64,000 nucleotides of DNA from positions 111,019 to 175,018 of the forward strand of contig NZ_FMYM01000008.1 in the NCBI RefSeq assembly GCF_900096965.1. Direction: 5' to 3'. How positions within the stretch are numbered: position 1 is the first letter of the stretch; every line of letters begins with the position of its first letter. Source of the DNA: Shouchella lonarensis. GTDB lineage: Bacteria; Bacillota; Bacilli; Bacillales; Bacillaceae_D. Made by a program: the position numbers and the translations under genes. This document shows, piece after piece, positions 16,326-25,688 of the stretch. A model generated the notes under the pieces. The model did no database searches, was not told the DNA's origin, and saw nothing but the letters and a program-made list of their open reading frames with translations.

Positions 16326-16541
16326 ATGCAAGCAGCATGGGATTTAGTTAAGGTCATGATTTTGTTTATTGGCTGCACAGTGCTCTTTTATTATGGTATG
16401 CTGTGGATAAGCAACGAATATAGCCAGTACAAGCATCATCAAGCGCCAGAAGGAAAAGCATTGAAAGTCATCAATGTAGATAAAGATGTGTTGCCAGCGA
16501 TGGGTGAGCGACTCGGGCTTTTTTACCGGCTAGGGGAATGA
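16326..16541 (+). CDS. yqzK: YqzK-family protein (DUF4227)
   Basis: 71 residues with an AAAGGAGG ribosome site. There is one N-terminal membrane helix ([19 protein letters not shown]) followed by a charged cytoplasmic or external tail. The length, single span and exact position between fur and xerD match the YqzK family of Bacillaceae. Its function is unknown; no catalytic motif is visible. It may be cotranscribed with xerD, whose start lies 47 bases downstream. Confidence 0.8.
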   Translation: MQAAWDLVKVMILFIGCTVLFYYGMLWISNEYSQYKHHQAPEGKALKVINVDKDVLPAMGERLGLFYRLGE

Positions 16542-16587
16542 GCGCGTCGCTTTTTCTTTTGACACATGTAGAAGGGAGAAGCAATTG

Positions 16588-17487
16588 ATGGGGATGACGC
16601 ATGATTTAGATGAATTTGTGCATTTTATTAAGGTAGAACGCGGTTTGTCACAAAATACAATTGCAGCGTATTTGCGTGATTTAAAGCAGTACGAGCGATT
16701 TTTATGTGAGAAAAAAGGGTGTACAACGTATCAAGAGGTAACGCGCGCGGACATTCAAGATTACTTATATACGGTGAAGTCATCAGGGAAATCAACAGCA
16801 ACGTTGGCGCGACTGGTGACGTCCATTCGAACGTTTCACCAATTTTTACAGCGGGAAAAGTGGACAGACCATGATCCTTCGTCGCTCATTACACCACCGA
16901 AGATCGATAAGCGATTACCGAAAGTGTTATCGCTTGAAGAAGTGGATGCTTTACTGACGATCCCGGATGGACGGACTCCGTTTGGATTACGGAATAAAGC
17001 GATGCTGGAAACGCTCTATGCGACGGGTATTCGCGTGTCAGAATTACTTTCATTACATATTGGCGATGCCCATGTGTCGATGGGATTTGTGCGTGTCATT
17101 GGCAAAGGTGATAAAGAAAGAATTGTGCCGCTCGGTCGTCAAGCAGCAGAAGCCATCTCCATTTATTTAGAACGTGGGCGGGCAAAATTGTTGAAAAAAC
17201 ATGTGGCCAGTGACCACCTGTTTTTAAATCATCACGGGAAGCCATTGTCGCGTCAAGGATTCTGGAAAATCATCAAACAGCTTGCGCGAGAAGCAGCGAT
17301 TAGGCGTCCACTTAGTCCACATACATTGCGTCATTCATTTGCCACACATTTGTTAGAAAATGGCGCGGATTTGCGGGCTGTACAAGAAATGCTCGGACAT
17401 GCTGATATATCAACGACACAGATTTACACACATGTGTCAAAATCGCGAATGAAAGATGTTTATCAGGCTTTTCACCCACGTGCATAG
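16588..17487 (+). CDS. xerD: Site-specific tyrosine recombinase XerD
   Basis: 299 residues with the usual two-domain layout: a SAM-like N-terminal DNA-binding domain (about 1-90) and a catalytic domain. The catalytic residues are visible: Arg in [20 protein letters not shown] (His and Arg), [14 protein letters not shown] (His and the nucleophile Tyr). XerD with its partner resolves chromosome dimers at dif. The ATG at 16588 has AAGGGAG nine bases upstream; a TTG one codon earlier is less likely. The order fur, yqzK, xerD, deoB, punA matches the B. subtilis block. Confidence 0.93.
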   Translation: MGMTHDLDEFVHFIKVERGLSQNTIAAYLRDLKQYERFLCEKKGCTTYQEVTRADIQDYLYTVKSSGKSTATLARLVTSIRTFHQFLQREKWTDHDPSSLITPPKIDKRLPKVLSLEEVDALLTIPDGRTPFGLRNKAMLETLYATGIRVSELLSLHIGDAHVSMGFVRVIGKGDKERIVPLGRQAAEAISIYLERGRAKLLKKHVASDHLFLNHHGKPLSRQGFWKIIKQLAREAAIRRPLSPHTLRHSFATHLLENGADLRAVQEMLGHADISTTQIYTHVSKSRMKDVYQAFHPRA

Positions 17488-17582
17488 AAAAAATTACTTG
17501 TCAGACCTCTGACAAGAGAGTAAAGTATAAGGTGTAAGATGAATTTTTTATCAAACAATGTCGTGTTTGAAGGAGGAAGACG

Positions 17583-18761
17583 ATGGCAAATCAATTTAAA
17601 CGGATATTTTTAGTTGTGATGGATTCGGTCGGAATTGGTGCCGCTCCAGATGCCGATAAATTTGGGGATGAAGGAACAAATACACTTGGTTCGATTGCAA
17701 CCGCTTTTAACGGGTTAAACGTGCCAAACTTGGAGCGTCTTGGTTTAGGTTTAATTGCTCCGCTTGAAGGTGTCGAAGCAGTGAAGCAACCTGAAGCAAG
17801 TTACGGCAAGATGCAAGAGGCTTCACTTGGGAAAGATACAATGACGGGGCACTGGGAGATCATGGGGTTACATGTGACAGAGCCTTTTCGTGTGTTCCCA
17901 GACGGATTTCCAGATGAATTATTAGCGGAAATCACGGCGTTCTCTGGAAGAGGGATTCTCGGTAATAAAGTGGCTTCGGGCACAGAAATATTAGATGAGC
18001 TTGGCGAAGAGCATATGAAAACAGGTGATTTAATTGTTTATACGTCGGCCGACTCAGTGTTACAAATTGCGGCGCATGAAGAAGTCGTCCCGCTAGAAGA
18101 GTTGTACAAGATTTGTGAGAAGGCACGCGAGTTAACATTGGATCCAAAATATATGGTGGGCCGCATTATTGCCAGACCTTTTCTTGGTACGAAAGGCGCG
18201 TTTAAACGAACGCCAAACCGTCATGATTATGCGTTAAAACCATTCGAGCCGACCGTGATGAATACGCTTCAAGATGCGGAACTTGACTCAATTGCCCTCG
18301 GGAAGATTTCGGACATTTATGATGGTGAAGGCGTGACGGAAGCCGTTCGCACAGTATCTAACGATGATGGTATGGACAAGTTACTTGAACAGATTGCACG
18401 TCCGTTTCACGGATTATGCTTTTTAAATCTCGTTGATTTCGATGCGTTATATGGTCACCGGCGCGATGTGAAAGGGTACGGGGAGGCATTACTTGCTTTT
18501 GATGGCCAACTTGGTTCCGTTCTTTCAACACTTGAGGAAGATGACTTACTCATCATTACAGCAGATCACGGCAATGATCCGACCCATACGGGAACAGACC
18601 ACACAAGAGAACTTGTGCCGTTGCTCGTTTACAATAAACAATGTCAACCAGTTGACTTAGGAACACGGCAAACATTTGCCGATATTGGTGCGACGGTTGC
18701 TGAGAACTTTGGTGTACAAGCACCGAAGCATGGGAAAAGTTTTCTCAACCAAATCAAGTAA
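17583..18761 (+). CDS. deoB: Phosphopentomutase
   Basis: 392 residues of the alkaline-phosphatase-like DeoB family. The N-terminal metal/nucleophile region [13 protein letters not shown] and the C-terminal metal ligands in [19 protein letters not shown] are intact. It interconverts ribose 1-phosphate and ribose 5-phosphate, and the deoxy forms, linking nucleoside salvage to the pentose phosphate pathway. A GGAGGAAG site precedes the ATG. It heads a deoB-punA-pdp run in which the two phosphorylases produce its substrate, so the three form a coherent nucleoside catabolic operon. Confidence 0.95.
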   Translation: MANQFKRIFLVVMDSVGIGAAPDADKFGDEGTNTLGSIATAFNGLNVPNLERLGLGLIAPLEGVEAVKQPEASYGKMQEASLGKDTMTGHWEIMGLHVTEPFRVFPDGFPDELLAEITAFSGRGILGNKVASGTEILDELGEEHMKTGDLIVYTSADSVLQIAAHEEVVPLEELYKICEKARELTLDPKYMVGRIIARPFLGTKGAFKRTPNRHDYALKPFEPTVMNTLQDAELDSIALGKISDIYDGEGVTEAVRTVSNDDGMDKLLEQIARPFHGLCFLNLVDFDALYGHRRDVKGYGEALLAFDGQLGSVLSTLEEDDLLIITADHGNDPTHTGTDHTRELVPLLVYNKQCQPVDLGTRQTFADIGATVAENFGVQAPKHGKSFLNQIK

Positions 18762-18788
18762 TGCGATTTTTTGTGGGGAGTGAATGAC

Positions 18789-19610
18789 ATGACGATGAAA
18801 ACAAAAGTACAAGAAGCAGCAGAAGCCATTCAAGCAAAATTAACAGTGAAACCACGTGTTGGTTTGATTTTAGGCTCAGGATTAGGCGTATTAGCAGAGG
18901 AAATTGCGGAGGCAGTGAAGCTTCCTTATGAAACATTGCCGCATTTTCCCGTCTCCACTGTTTCCGGGCATGCAGGACAATTAGTGGCGGGGAAACTTCA
19001 AGGGAAAGACGTTATTGCAATGCAAGGGCGTTTTCATTACTACGAAGGGTACTCAATGCAAGAAGTAACATTCCCAGTGCGGGTCATGAAAGCGCTTGGT
19101 GTGACCCATATGCTTGTAACAAATGCAGCTGGTGGTGTTAATAAGGCGTTTAACGTTGGTGATTTAATGTTGATCACAGATCACATTAATCTTATGGGTG
19201 ACAACCCGCTTATGGGGAAAAATGAAGACGATTTTGGGCCTCGTTTCCCGGATATGTCAGAGGCGTACAGTCACACACTTCGGACGCTTGCACAAGGGAA
19301 AGCGGATGAACTTGGCTTAAAATTGCAGGAAGGTGTGTACGTGGGCAATAGCGGTCCAACTTACGAAACACCGGCAGAAGTGCGGATGGCACGTACGCTA
19401 GGTGGCGATGCAGTTGGGATGTCAACTGTTCCGGAAGTCATTGTTGCTCGCCACACTGGCCTTGAAGTGCTTGGCATTTCTTGTATTACAAACATGGCCG
19501 CTGGCGTCCTCCCGCAGCCATTATCACACGAAGAAGTCATTGAAACGACAGAAATGGTGCGAGCTGATTTTCTGGCGCTCGTCAAAGCGATTGTCGGGGA
19601 AATGGTTTAA
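18789..19610 (+). CDS. punA: Purine-nucleoside phosphorylase (trimeric, PNP-I type)
   Basis: 273 residues of the PNP/MTAP family 2. Motifs include GLILGSGLG (phosphate-binding), GRFHYYEGY, and NAAGGVN with the later CITNMAAG stretch for base recognition. It phosphorolyses inosine and guanosine (and deoxy forms) to the base and (deoxy)ribose 1-phosphate, which DeoB then isomerises. The ATG at 18789 has GGGGAG eight bases upstream; an earlier in-frame ATG at 18771 lacks a site. It lies 27 bases after deoB. Confidence 0.94.
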   Translation: MTMKTKVQEAAEAIQAKLTVKPRVGLILGSGLGVLAEEIAEAVKLPYETLPHFPVSTVSGHAGQLVAGKLQGKDVIAMQGRFHYYEGYSMQEVTFPVRVMKALGVTHMLVTNAAGGVNKAFNVGDLMLITDHINLMGDNPLMGKNEDDFGPRFPDMSEAYSHTLRTLAQGKADELGLKLQEGVYVGNSGPTYETPAEVRMARTLGGDAVGMSTVPEVIVARHTGLEVLGISCITNMAAGVLPQPLSHEEVIETTEMVRADFLALVKAIVGEMV

Positions 19611-19624
19611 AAAAGAATTGCGAT

Positions 19625-19654
19625 CAGCCGCTAGGGCGAGGTGCGTGGCGGCTG
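19625..19654 (+). other. Hairpin between punA and pdp
   Basis: CAGCCGC/GCGGCTG perfect seven-base stem with a 16-base loop and no T run. It is more likely an mRNA processing or stability element than a terminator. Confidence 0.4.
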
Positions 19655-19684
19655 AATCATGACATTTTAAGGGGTGTGGGACAG

Positions 19685-20992
19685 ATGAGAATGGTTGATT
19701 TGATTGAGAAAAAACGTGACGGCTTGCCGTTAACAAAAGAAGAAATTGAATGGTGTGTAGCTGGCTACACGAATGGAGAAATTCCTGACTATCAAATGTC
19801 AGCGCTTGCGATGGCGATTTATTTTCAAGATTTGAATGAAGATGAGCGGGCTGAACTGACGATGTCCATGGCTGAATCCGGTGATCAAATTGATTTGTCA
19901 CAAATTGAAGGCATCAAAGTCGACAAGCATTCTACCGGTGGCGTTGGTGATAAAACAACGATTGCGTTAGCACCGCTCGTGGCAGCACTTGGTGTACCTG
20001 TTGCGAAAATGTCCGGACGAGGTCTTGGTCATACAGGCGGGACAATTGACAAATTAGAAGCGATCCCTGGATTTGACTGTGAAATGGATACAGACACATT
20101 TGTTTCGCTTGTGAATAAAAATAAAGTTGCTGTGGCGGGACAAACAGGTAACTTAACCCCAGCGGATAAGAAGTTATATGCGCTACGCGATGTGACTGGG
20201 TCAGTCAACGCTATGGCACTCATTGCAAGTTCTATTATGAGCAAAAAGATTGCTTCTGGTGCAGATGCGATTGTACTTGATGTGAAGACTGGTTCAGGTG
20301 CTTTTATGAAAACACTAGAAGATTCTACGGCACTCGCTCAAGCGATGGTCAACATTGGCGATCGTGTTGGTCGGCAAACGATGGCAATCATTTCTGATAT
20401 GAGTCAACCACTTGGGAAAGCGGTTGGAAACGCGTTAGAAATCCAGGAAGCAATTGATGTTGTCAAAGGCAAAGGTCCAGATGATGTAAGAGAATTGTGC
20501 TTAGTGCTCGGGAGTCATATGGTTTACTTCGCGAAAAAAGCACCGTCAGTGGAAGCGGCACGTCAAATGTTAATTGAAGTGATTGAGAACGGCAAGGCCG
20601 AAGAAGTATTAAAGACATTTATTGCTGCACAAGGCGGGAATCCAAATGTTGTTGATGATCCGACAATCTTCGCGCAAGCACAACACAAGATTGCTGTGAA
20701 AGCGACTACTGCAGGTACGGTTGAATCAATTGCCGCAAATCAAATTGGCGTTGCAGCGATGAAGCTTGGGGCCGGACGAGCAACAAAAGAAGATGAAATT
20801 GATTTGAGTGTCGGCTTAATATTAGAGAAAAAAGTCGGTGATCGCGTCGAGAAAGGCGATACGCTCGTAACATTGCATGCAAGTACAATGCAAGTAGACG
20901 AAGTGACAGACTTAATTCATGAAGCTTATAAAATTGGCACCCACGATACGCCGGCACCAACGTTAATTTATAAAGAGGTTTATCCTTCTTAA
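19685..20992 (+). CDS. pdp: Pyrimidine-nucleoside phosphorylase
   Basis: 435 residues of the thymidine/pyrimidine phosphorylase family. The signature [12 protein letters not shown] and the phosphate-site [13 protein letters not shown] are present, as is the C-terminal barrel-sandwich domain. It cleaves uridine, deoxyuridine and thymidine with phosphate. The ATG at 19685 follows AAGGGG at ten bases; a GTG at 19676 overlaps that site. In B. subtilis pdp lies elsewhere (with nupC), so its insertion behind deoB-punA makes a complete purine and pyrimidine nucleoside operon here. Confidence 0.94.
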   Translation: MRMVDLIEKKRDGLPLTKEEIEWCVAGYTNGEIPDYQMSALAMAIYFQDLNEDERAELTMSMAESGDQIDLSQIEGIKVDKHSTGGVGDKTTIALAPLVAALGVPVAKMSGRGLGHTGGTIDKLEAIPGFDCEMDTDTFVSLVNKNKVAVAGQTGNLTPADKKLYALRDVTGSVNAMALIASSIMSKKIASGADAIVLDVKTGSGAFMKTLEDSTALAQAMVNIGDRVGRQTMAIISDMSQPLGKAVGNALEIQEAIDVVKGKGPDDVRELCLVLGSHMVYFAKKAPSVEAARQMLIEVIENGKAEEVLKTFIAAQGGNPNVVDDPTIFAQAQHKIAVKATTAGTVESIAANQIGVAAMKLGAGRATKEDEIDLSVGLILEKKVGDRVEKGDTLVTLHASTMQVDEVTDLIHEAYKIGTHDTPAPTLIYKEVYPS

Positions 20993-21020
20993 CTTTAAAC
21001 GATAGATAAAGGAAACATTT

Positions 21021-21053
21021 AAAAAGGCTGTCCCTTTGGTGGACGGTCTTTTT
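21021..21053 (+). terminator. Terminator of the deoB-punA-pdp operon
   Basis: Eleven-pair stem AAAGGCTGTCC/GGACGGTCTTT followed by a T run. Confidence 0.8.
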
Positions 21054-21116
21054 GTATAGGAAGTAAAACGAGACAACTGAGGGTTCCAGTTGTCTTCATT
21101 GGAAGTGTCCGAGTAT

Positions 21117-21710
21117 TTAAGAGACGTTTCTATTTACATTCCTTCTTTTTTCTTTTCTTCTTTGTAGGCGACGTTTGATGAGTACCCCGATAAATAAAAT
21201 GAACGAACAGCCTAACATAATGTATGTGAAGGAAGAAGAAATAATATCTTCTGCGTGATGCCCATAAAAATAGAAGAGGAGACCAACCACGTAAAACTTT
21301 ACTGCTCTTCCAATGGACGCATAAAGCATTAGTTTCCATAGTGAAAAATGTAGTGAACCAGATAGAATGGTAAAAATTTTAAAGGGGATCGGGGTAAAAG
21401 AGCCAATTAAAATCGCTGCCTCGCCATTGCGTCGAAATAATGTTTCCGCTTTTTGTAACTTGTCCGGATTAAGGAAACGCTGAAGTACTTTATTTCCAAG
21501 TAATTTGCCGAGAAAGTAACCAATCGGTGTCCCAGCGAGACAAGCAATATATCCGGCTGTCGCTAGTAAAAGCGCTTGATTCGGATTGACAAGACTCAGA
21601 GAGACTTGTGTGAAAAAAGCAGGAATAGGGAAGATAATCGCATCTAAAAATGAGTGAACAATTAGTCCGAAATAACCAAACGCCTCCAAAAAGTTTACGA
21701 ATGATTCCAT
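21117..21710 (-). CDS. DedA/YqaA-like VTT-domain membrane protein
   Basis: 197 residues with several membrane helices and the VTT (SNARE-associated Golgi/DedA) domain. Recognisable parts are the re-entrant FPIPAFFTQVSLS loop, GTPIGYFLGKLLG and SFTPIPFKIFTILSG with the conserved F-x-P-I-P. Members of this superfamily act as lipid scramblases or flippases, some recycling undecaprenyl phosphate. The C-terminal tail is very basic (RRRLQ, RRKEKRR) and should face the cytoplasm. The ATG at 21710 is chosen; GGGGGGAG lies 12 bases upstream. It is divergent from dacF. Confidence 0.82.
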   Translation of the reverse strand: MESFVNFLEAFGYFGLIVHSFLDAIIFPIPAFFTQVSLSLVNPNQALLLATAGYIACLAGTPIGYFLGKLLGNKVLQRFLNPDKLQKAETLFRRNGEAAILIGSFTPIPFKIFTILSGSLHFSLWKLMLYASIGRAVKFYVVGLLFYFYGHHAEDIISSSFTYIMLGCSFILFIGVLIKRRLQRRKEKRRNVNRNVS

Positions 21711-21838
21711 TAATGCACAATTCTCCCCCCCATGAAGTATAACCACGTTGTATATCTATATTATTGCATATTTGGCGGACGAATCGCTACTATTTTCCTC
21801 CCACTCTGAGTAAGAATATTCTTTTACATGTTCTTACT

Positions 21839-21868
21839 GTATAAACGAGCTCACAAATGGCTAAGCTA
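21839..21868 (+). promoter_or_regulatory. Sigma-F-like promoter upstream of dacF
   Basis: GTATA (-35), 15-base spacer, GGCTAAGCTA (-10) against GGnnAnAnTw, with one mismatch. dacF is forespore-expressed in B. subtilis, which agrees. Confidence 0.5.
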
Positions 21869-21918
21869 GAGAGTAGTTTTTGATTTTTGAGTCTCGGGAC
21901 GAGTGGAGGATATAAAAA

Positions 21919-23091
21919 ATGAAAAAATTGTTTGTAAGTTTGCTTGTACTTATGTTGTTCATCACGAATGCAGGTAGTGCAGTGTATGCAGAAAAAGAAA
22001 ATCCAGCATCAAATGTTTCATTGGCAGAGGAGTCAGCTGCGGCCATTGTAATAGAGCGAGACACAGGGAAGATATTGTTTGAAAAGGAAAGTCATAAACA
22101 ATTGCCTCCAGCTAGTATGACAAAAATTATGACGATGTTGCTGATTATGGAACAGATTGATGAAGGTTCATTAAAATACGAAGACCAAGTGCGCGTAAGT
22201 GAGAAGGCAGCATCAATGGGTGGTTCACAAGTATTTTTAGAGCCCGGAGAAGAAATGACGGTTGATGACATGTTAAAAGCGATTGCCGTTGCATCTGGTA
22301 ATGATGCATCTGTAGCGATGGCAGAACACATTGGTGGTACAGAAGAAGAGTTTGTAAAAATGATGAATGAGAAGGCGAAACAATTAGGTTTAAAGGATAC
22401 AAAGTTTCAAAACACAAACGGCTTACCAGTGGCAGATCATTATACGTCGGCACATGATTTAGCGGTCATGTCAAAAGAGCTGTTAAAGTATGAAAATATA
22501 ACGGCTTACACTGGAATTTATGAAGACTATTTACGTAAAGGGACGGACAAAGAGTTTTGGCTCGTAAATACGAACAAATTGGTTCGGTTTTATCCTGGTG
22601 TAGATGGTTTGAAAACGGGTTTCACAAAAGAAGCAAAATATGGATTGACGGCAACAGCGGAGAAAGGTGGCATGCGTGTCATTGCTGTTGTGATGGGCGC
22701 TCCAACATCAAAAGAACGTAACAGTCAGGTCACAAGTATGCTTGACTATGCATTCAATCAATATATGACTAAACCACTTCAAGAGCAAGGTGATGTCATG
22801 GGAGAAGTGCCTGTTGTCAAAGGTGTGGAGGAAACTGTTCGTGCGGTCACACCTGATAAAGTATCTGTACTGCTGAAAAAAGGAACGGATACTGCAGATA
22901 CAGAAGTGAAAGTTGAAATGGCAGAAGCGTTACAGGCGCCAGTGAAGAAAGGTGATGTTGTCGGTCATTTACTTGTCCAAAAAAACGGACAAACATTATC
23001 TAAAACACAATTGGTGGCTGAAACCGATGTAGCTGATGCTTCGTGGTGGACGTTGTTCAAAAGAATGATGTCAACATTTGCGGGGAATTGA
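21919..23091 (+). CDS. dacF: D-alanyl-D-alanine carboxypeptidase DacF
   Basis: 390 residues. It has an N-terminal signal peptide (KKLFVSLLVLMLFITNAGSA), an S11 penicillin-binding domain with the catalytic Ser66 in SMTK, the SGN triad, and KTG in DGLKTGFT. A PBP5 C-terminal beta domain and an amphipathic membrane anchor (WWTLFKRMMSTF) follow. It trims the terminal D-Ala of peptidoglycan pentapeptides and regulates cortex cross-linking in spores. It directly precedes the spoIIA operon as in B. subtilis, so read-through into spoIIAA is likely. A sigma-F-like promoter is visible upstream. Confidence 0.93.
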   Translation: MKKLFVSLLVLMLFITNAGSAVYAEKENPASNVSLAEESAAAIVIERDTGKILFEKESHKQLPPASMTKIMTMLLIMEQIDEGSLKYEDQVRVSEKAASMGGSQVFLEPGEEMTVDDMLKAIAVASGNDASVAMAEHIGGTEEEFVKMMNEKAKQLGLKDTKFQNTNGLPVADHYTSAHDLAVMSKELLKYENITAYTGIYEDYLRKGTDKEFWLVNTNKLVRFYPGVDGLKTGFTKEAKYGLTATAEKGGMRVIAVVMGAPTSKERNSQVTSMLDYAFNQYMTKPLQEQGDVMGEVPVVKGVEETVRAVTPDKVSVLLKKGTDTADTEVKVEMAEALQAPVKKGDVVGHLLVQKNGQTLSKTQLVAETDVADASWWTLFKRMMSTFAGN

Positions 23092-23138
23092 CCTGAAGGA
23101 AAGTATTCATGTTTTTTTACACTAGTTTTGTCGTGTGC

Positions 23139-23165
23139 AAGGGTTCCTCGTTGCGTAAATAGAAT
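23139..23165 (+). promoter_or_regulatory. Possible sigma-H promoter of the spoIIA operon
   Basis: AAGGGTT and, about 12 bases after the extended -35, ATAGAATAG. This is an approximate match to RnAGGAwwT...GAAT, and is expected here because spoIIA is sigma-H/Spo0A controlled in B. subtilis. Confidence 0.35.
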
Positions 23166-23201
23166 AGAGATATAGACAACGTGTGTGGGAGGTGCTTGGA
23201 A

Positions 23202-23546
23202 ATGAGTTTGAACATTCATTTGGAGCAAAAGGAAGATGTGTTACTTGTACGTCTGCAAGGAGAATTAGACCATCACTTTGCAAAAGAACTCCGTGTAAAA
23301 ATGGAGGAGAAAATGTTTCATACAAAGCATGTCGTACTAAATTTAGCAGAGCTCTCTTTTATGGATAGCTCGGGATTAGGTGTGATTCTTGGTCGTTACA
23401 AGCAGCTGCAGGCAAACGGAGGAGAAATGGTTGTTTGTGCGATTTCACCAGCAGTTAAACGTTTGTTTGAGATGTCAGGTTTATTTAAGATCATTGGTAC
23501 GGAAGAGAATGAAGCATTTGCTTTGCAAAAGTTGGGGGTGGCGTAA
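23202..23546 (+). CDS. spoIIAA: Anti-sigma F factor antagonist SpoIIAA
   Basis: 114-residue STAS-domain protein. The phosphorylated serine lies in [16 protein letters not shown]. Unphosphorylated SpoIIAA displaces sigma-F from SpoIIAB in the forespore; SpoIIAB phosphorylates it and SpoIIE dephosphorylates it. The ATG at 23202 is preceded by GGGAGG; upstream in-frame codons lack a site. It is the first gene of a tight spoIIAA-spoIIAB-sigF unit, where the next ATG follows directly after its stop. Confidence 0.95.
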   Translation: MSLNIHLEQKEDVLLVRLQGELDHHFAKELRVKMEEKMFHTKHVVLNLAELSFMDSSGLGVILGRYKQLQANGGEMVVCAISPAVKRLFEMSGLFKIIGTEENEAFALQKLGVA

Positions 23547-23987
23547 ATGAGAAACAAGATGGAACTTTCATTTTCGGCTTTAAGTGAAAATGAAGCGTTT
23601 GCCCGAATCACAGTCAGTGCTTTCTTAGCACAATTGGATCCGACAATGGATGAATTAACGGAAGTGAAGACCGTTGTCTCTGAGGCAGTGACAAATGCGA
23701 TTATTCATGGTTACGAGAATAACCCTGAAGGTCAAGTCCACATTTCAGCAACGATTTCTGACCGTGCGCTCTCATTGATTGTCCGTGATGAAGGTGTCGG
23801 TATTCATGATATTGAAGAAGCACGACAACCACTCTATACATCTAAGCCGGAGTTAGAGCGTTCCGGCATGGGTTTCACGATTATGGAAAACTTTTGTCAA
23901 GAAATACATGTGTCTTCCGAACCATTAATCGGTACAACAGTGTACTTAAAAAAACAATTGGCCCCTACAAATGCGGTCTGTAGGTAG
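23547..23987 (+). CDS. spoIIAB: Anti-sigma F factor / serine kinase SpoIIAB
   Basis: 146 residues of the GHKL-type ATPase fold. Visible are the N box ([15 protein letters not shown]), G1 box ([10 protein letters not shown]) and G2-like [10 protein letters not shown]. It binds and holds sigma-F with ATP and phosphorylates SpoIIAA. The start abuts the spoIIAA stop, indicating translational coupling, with GGGGGTGG upstream inside the previous gene. The family and its place between spoIIAA and sigF make the assignment secure. Confidence 0.95.
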   Translation: MRNKMELSFSALSENEAFARITVSAFLAQLDPTMDELTEVKTVVSEAVTNAIIHGYENNPEGQVHISATISDRALSLIVRDEGVGIHDIEEARQPLYTSKPELERSGMGFTIMENFCQEIHVSSEPLIGTTVYLKKQLAPTNAVCR

Positions 23988-23998
23988 GGGGATAAGCG

Positions 23999-24760
23999 AT
24001 GAGTGCCGAAGTCAAACCAAGCGGGAAGCGAGAGGCGCCGTTATCCGACCCTGAAGTGAAACGTTTAATTGCAGCAAGCCAGGCTGGTGACAATCTGGCG
24101 CGTGATAAAATTGTGCAACGCAATACACGTCTTGTTTGGTCTGTTGTGCAGCGTTTCATGAATCGTGGTTATGAAGCAGAGGATTTGTTTCAAATTGGCT
24201 GTATTGGTTTAATCAAATCCGTTGATAAGTTCGATTTGTCATACGACGTGAAGTTTTCTACTTATGCTGTTCCAATGATCATTGGGGAAATCCAACGTTT
24301 TCTTCGTGATGATGGCACAGTGAAAGTGAGTCGCTCAATTAAGGAATTGAGCAATAAAATTCGCAAAGCAAAAGACGAGCTGACAAAGAAGCTTTGTCGT
24401 ACGCCGACAGTGAATGAGCTCGCAACACACCTTGGTGTGACTGTGGAAGAAGTAGTGTTTGCTGGAGATGCAAATCGAACACTTTCGTCCATTCATGACA
24501 CCGTGTATGAAAATGATGGGGATCCAATTACGTTACTTGATCAAATTGCAGATCATTCTGAAGGGCGGTGGTTTGATAAAATTGCACTAAAAGAAGCGAT
24601 TTGTCATTTGGAAGAACGTGAGCGCCTCATTGTATATTTACGTTATTACAAAGATCAAACGCAATGTGAGGTAGCTGAGCGATTAGGAATTTCACAAGTG
24701 CAAGTGTCTCGATTGGAAAAGAAGATACTTGGCAATATGCGTGAGAATATGGCTGAATAA
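23999..24760 (+). CDS. sigF: RNA polymerase sigma factor SigF
   Basis: 253 residues. Regions 2, 3 and 4 are complete: region 2.1-2.4 (YEAEDLFQIGCIGLIKSVDKF... FSTYAVPMIIGEIQRFLRDD), region 3 (SRSIKEL...), and region 4.2 HTH (SQVQVSRLEKKILGNMR). It is the first compartment-specific sigma factor of the forespore, released from SpoIIAB after septation. It lies 11 bases after spoIIAB with AGGGGGAT before the ATG and is followed by a strong terminator. Confidence 0.96.
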   Translation: MSAEVKPSGKREAPLSDPEVKRLIAASQAGDNLARDKIVQRNTRLVWSVVQRFMNRGYEAEDLFQIGCIGLIKSVDKFDLSYDVKFSTYAVPMIIGEIQRFLRDDGTVKVSRSIKELSNKIRKAKDELTKKLCRTPTVNELATHLGVTVEEVVFAGDANRTLSSIHDTVYENDGDPITLLDQIADHSEGRWFDKIALKEAICHLEERERLIVYLRYYKDQTQCEVAERLGISQVQVSRLEKKILGNMRENMAE

Positions 24761-24768
24761 CGAGACAG

Positions 24769-24813
24769 AAGGCAGGCGCTTGTTCGAGGAAACGAGCGCT
24801 TGCCTTCATTTTT
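24769..24813 (+). terminator. Terminator of the spoIIA operon
   Basis: Twelve-pair stem AAGGCAGGCGCT/AGCGCTTGCCTT with one mismatch, then CATTTTTC. Confidence 0.8.
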
Positions 24814-25098
24814 CTTGAAGTTTGCGCTAGGGGTATTTGTCTAGGTGGGGAAAGGGGGGAAATACACGTAATAAAAATAGGTGGTAATCTGTTCACAAGC
24901 GTTGCCCGTGAATATGTTGTCATTCTACGAAGGATAAAAACCGCCTAACTCATTTACGGTATGCTTTCATTATAACGATCTGTAATTGATAAGGTCAAGT
25001 TTTTTTAACTTTAAGCTAAAAAGTAGGGTTAACTTACTTGTACCATGTCTTTCTATTGGAGGTCTCACCTTATTACTTAGGTGTAGGCTTTTTTTTAT
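24814..25098. other. Gene-free stretch upstream of spoVA
   Basis: About 285 bases between the spoIIA terminator and the spoVA promoter. Frames on either strand lack ribosome sites. A CACCT/AGGTG hairpin followed by a T8 run lies near 25066-25096 and may be a weak terminator. No lysA-type or spoVAA/spoVAB sequence is present. Confidence 0.4.
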
Positions 25099-25127
25099 GT
25101 ATGAACGCATTGTTTTTAGTCATACTA
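25099..25127 (+). promoter_or_regulatory. Sigma-G promoter of the spoVA operon
   Basis: GTATG, 17-base spacer, CATACTA. Both boxes fit the gHATR / CATwHTA consensus, and spoVA is sigma-G dependent in B. subtilis. Confidence 0.75.
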
Positions 25128-25191
25128 CGAGTAGATCAATATAGGGAGCGTGCTTTTACTTTGAAACCCTTTTGATGAAAGGATTTTAAAC

Positions 25192-25650
25192 ATGGATCGT
25201 GTGACACGGAAGAGTGTGTATCGAGAAAATATCTCATTGTATCGTGGAAAAAAACAAGTGGTCAAACACGGCTTGCTCGCTTTTATATCAGGAGGAATGC
25301 TTTGCGTCTTAGGACAATTAGTTGCTAGTGGTTATCACTATTTTTTTTCGGTGAGCACCGAGCGCGCTACAAGTTATATGCTCGTGTCATTTATTGGTCT
25401 GGCAGCATTGGCGACAGGTCTCGGTGTATATCGTAAGTGGGCACAGACTTTTGGCGCCGGTTTACTCGTACCTATTGTTGGGTTTGTGAATGCAATGGCG
25501 AGTGCAGCGATAGAACATAAATCTGAAGGTTTTTTTATCGGGATAGGTCCGCAGTTGTTTCGTCTTGTAGGTCCTATTATTGTTGCTGGGATTGCATGTG
25601 CTTATGTGCTAAGCTTTGCACGGTTGCTCATTAAGGTATTTATTCAATAA
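25192..25650 (+). CDS. spoVAC: Stage V sporulation protein AC
   Basis: 152 residues with about four membrane helices. It is a SpoVAC homologue by its ISGGMLCVLGQ, ATGLGVYRKWAQTFGAGLLVPIVGF and AIEHKSEGFFIG stretches. SpoVAC forms a mechanosensitive channel in the spore inner membrane that passes Ca-dipicolinate during sporulation and germination. It is the first gene of the operon here; spoVAA and spoVAB are missing upstream, as in many Bacillaceae outside the subtilis group. The ATG follows GAAAGGA, and a sigma-G promoter lies 65 bases upstream. Confidence 0.94.
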   Translation: MDRVTRKSVYRENISLYRGKKQVVKHGLLAFISGGMLCVLGQLVASGYHYFFSVSTERATSYMLVSFIGLAALATGLGVYRKWAQTFGAGLLVPIVGFVNAMASAAIEHKSEGFFIGIGPQLFRLVGPIIVAGIACAYVLSFARLLIKVFIQ

Positions 25651-25688
25651 TGGGGCGTGTGGCGTGACGAATTGGAGGGAGTGCTTGC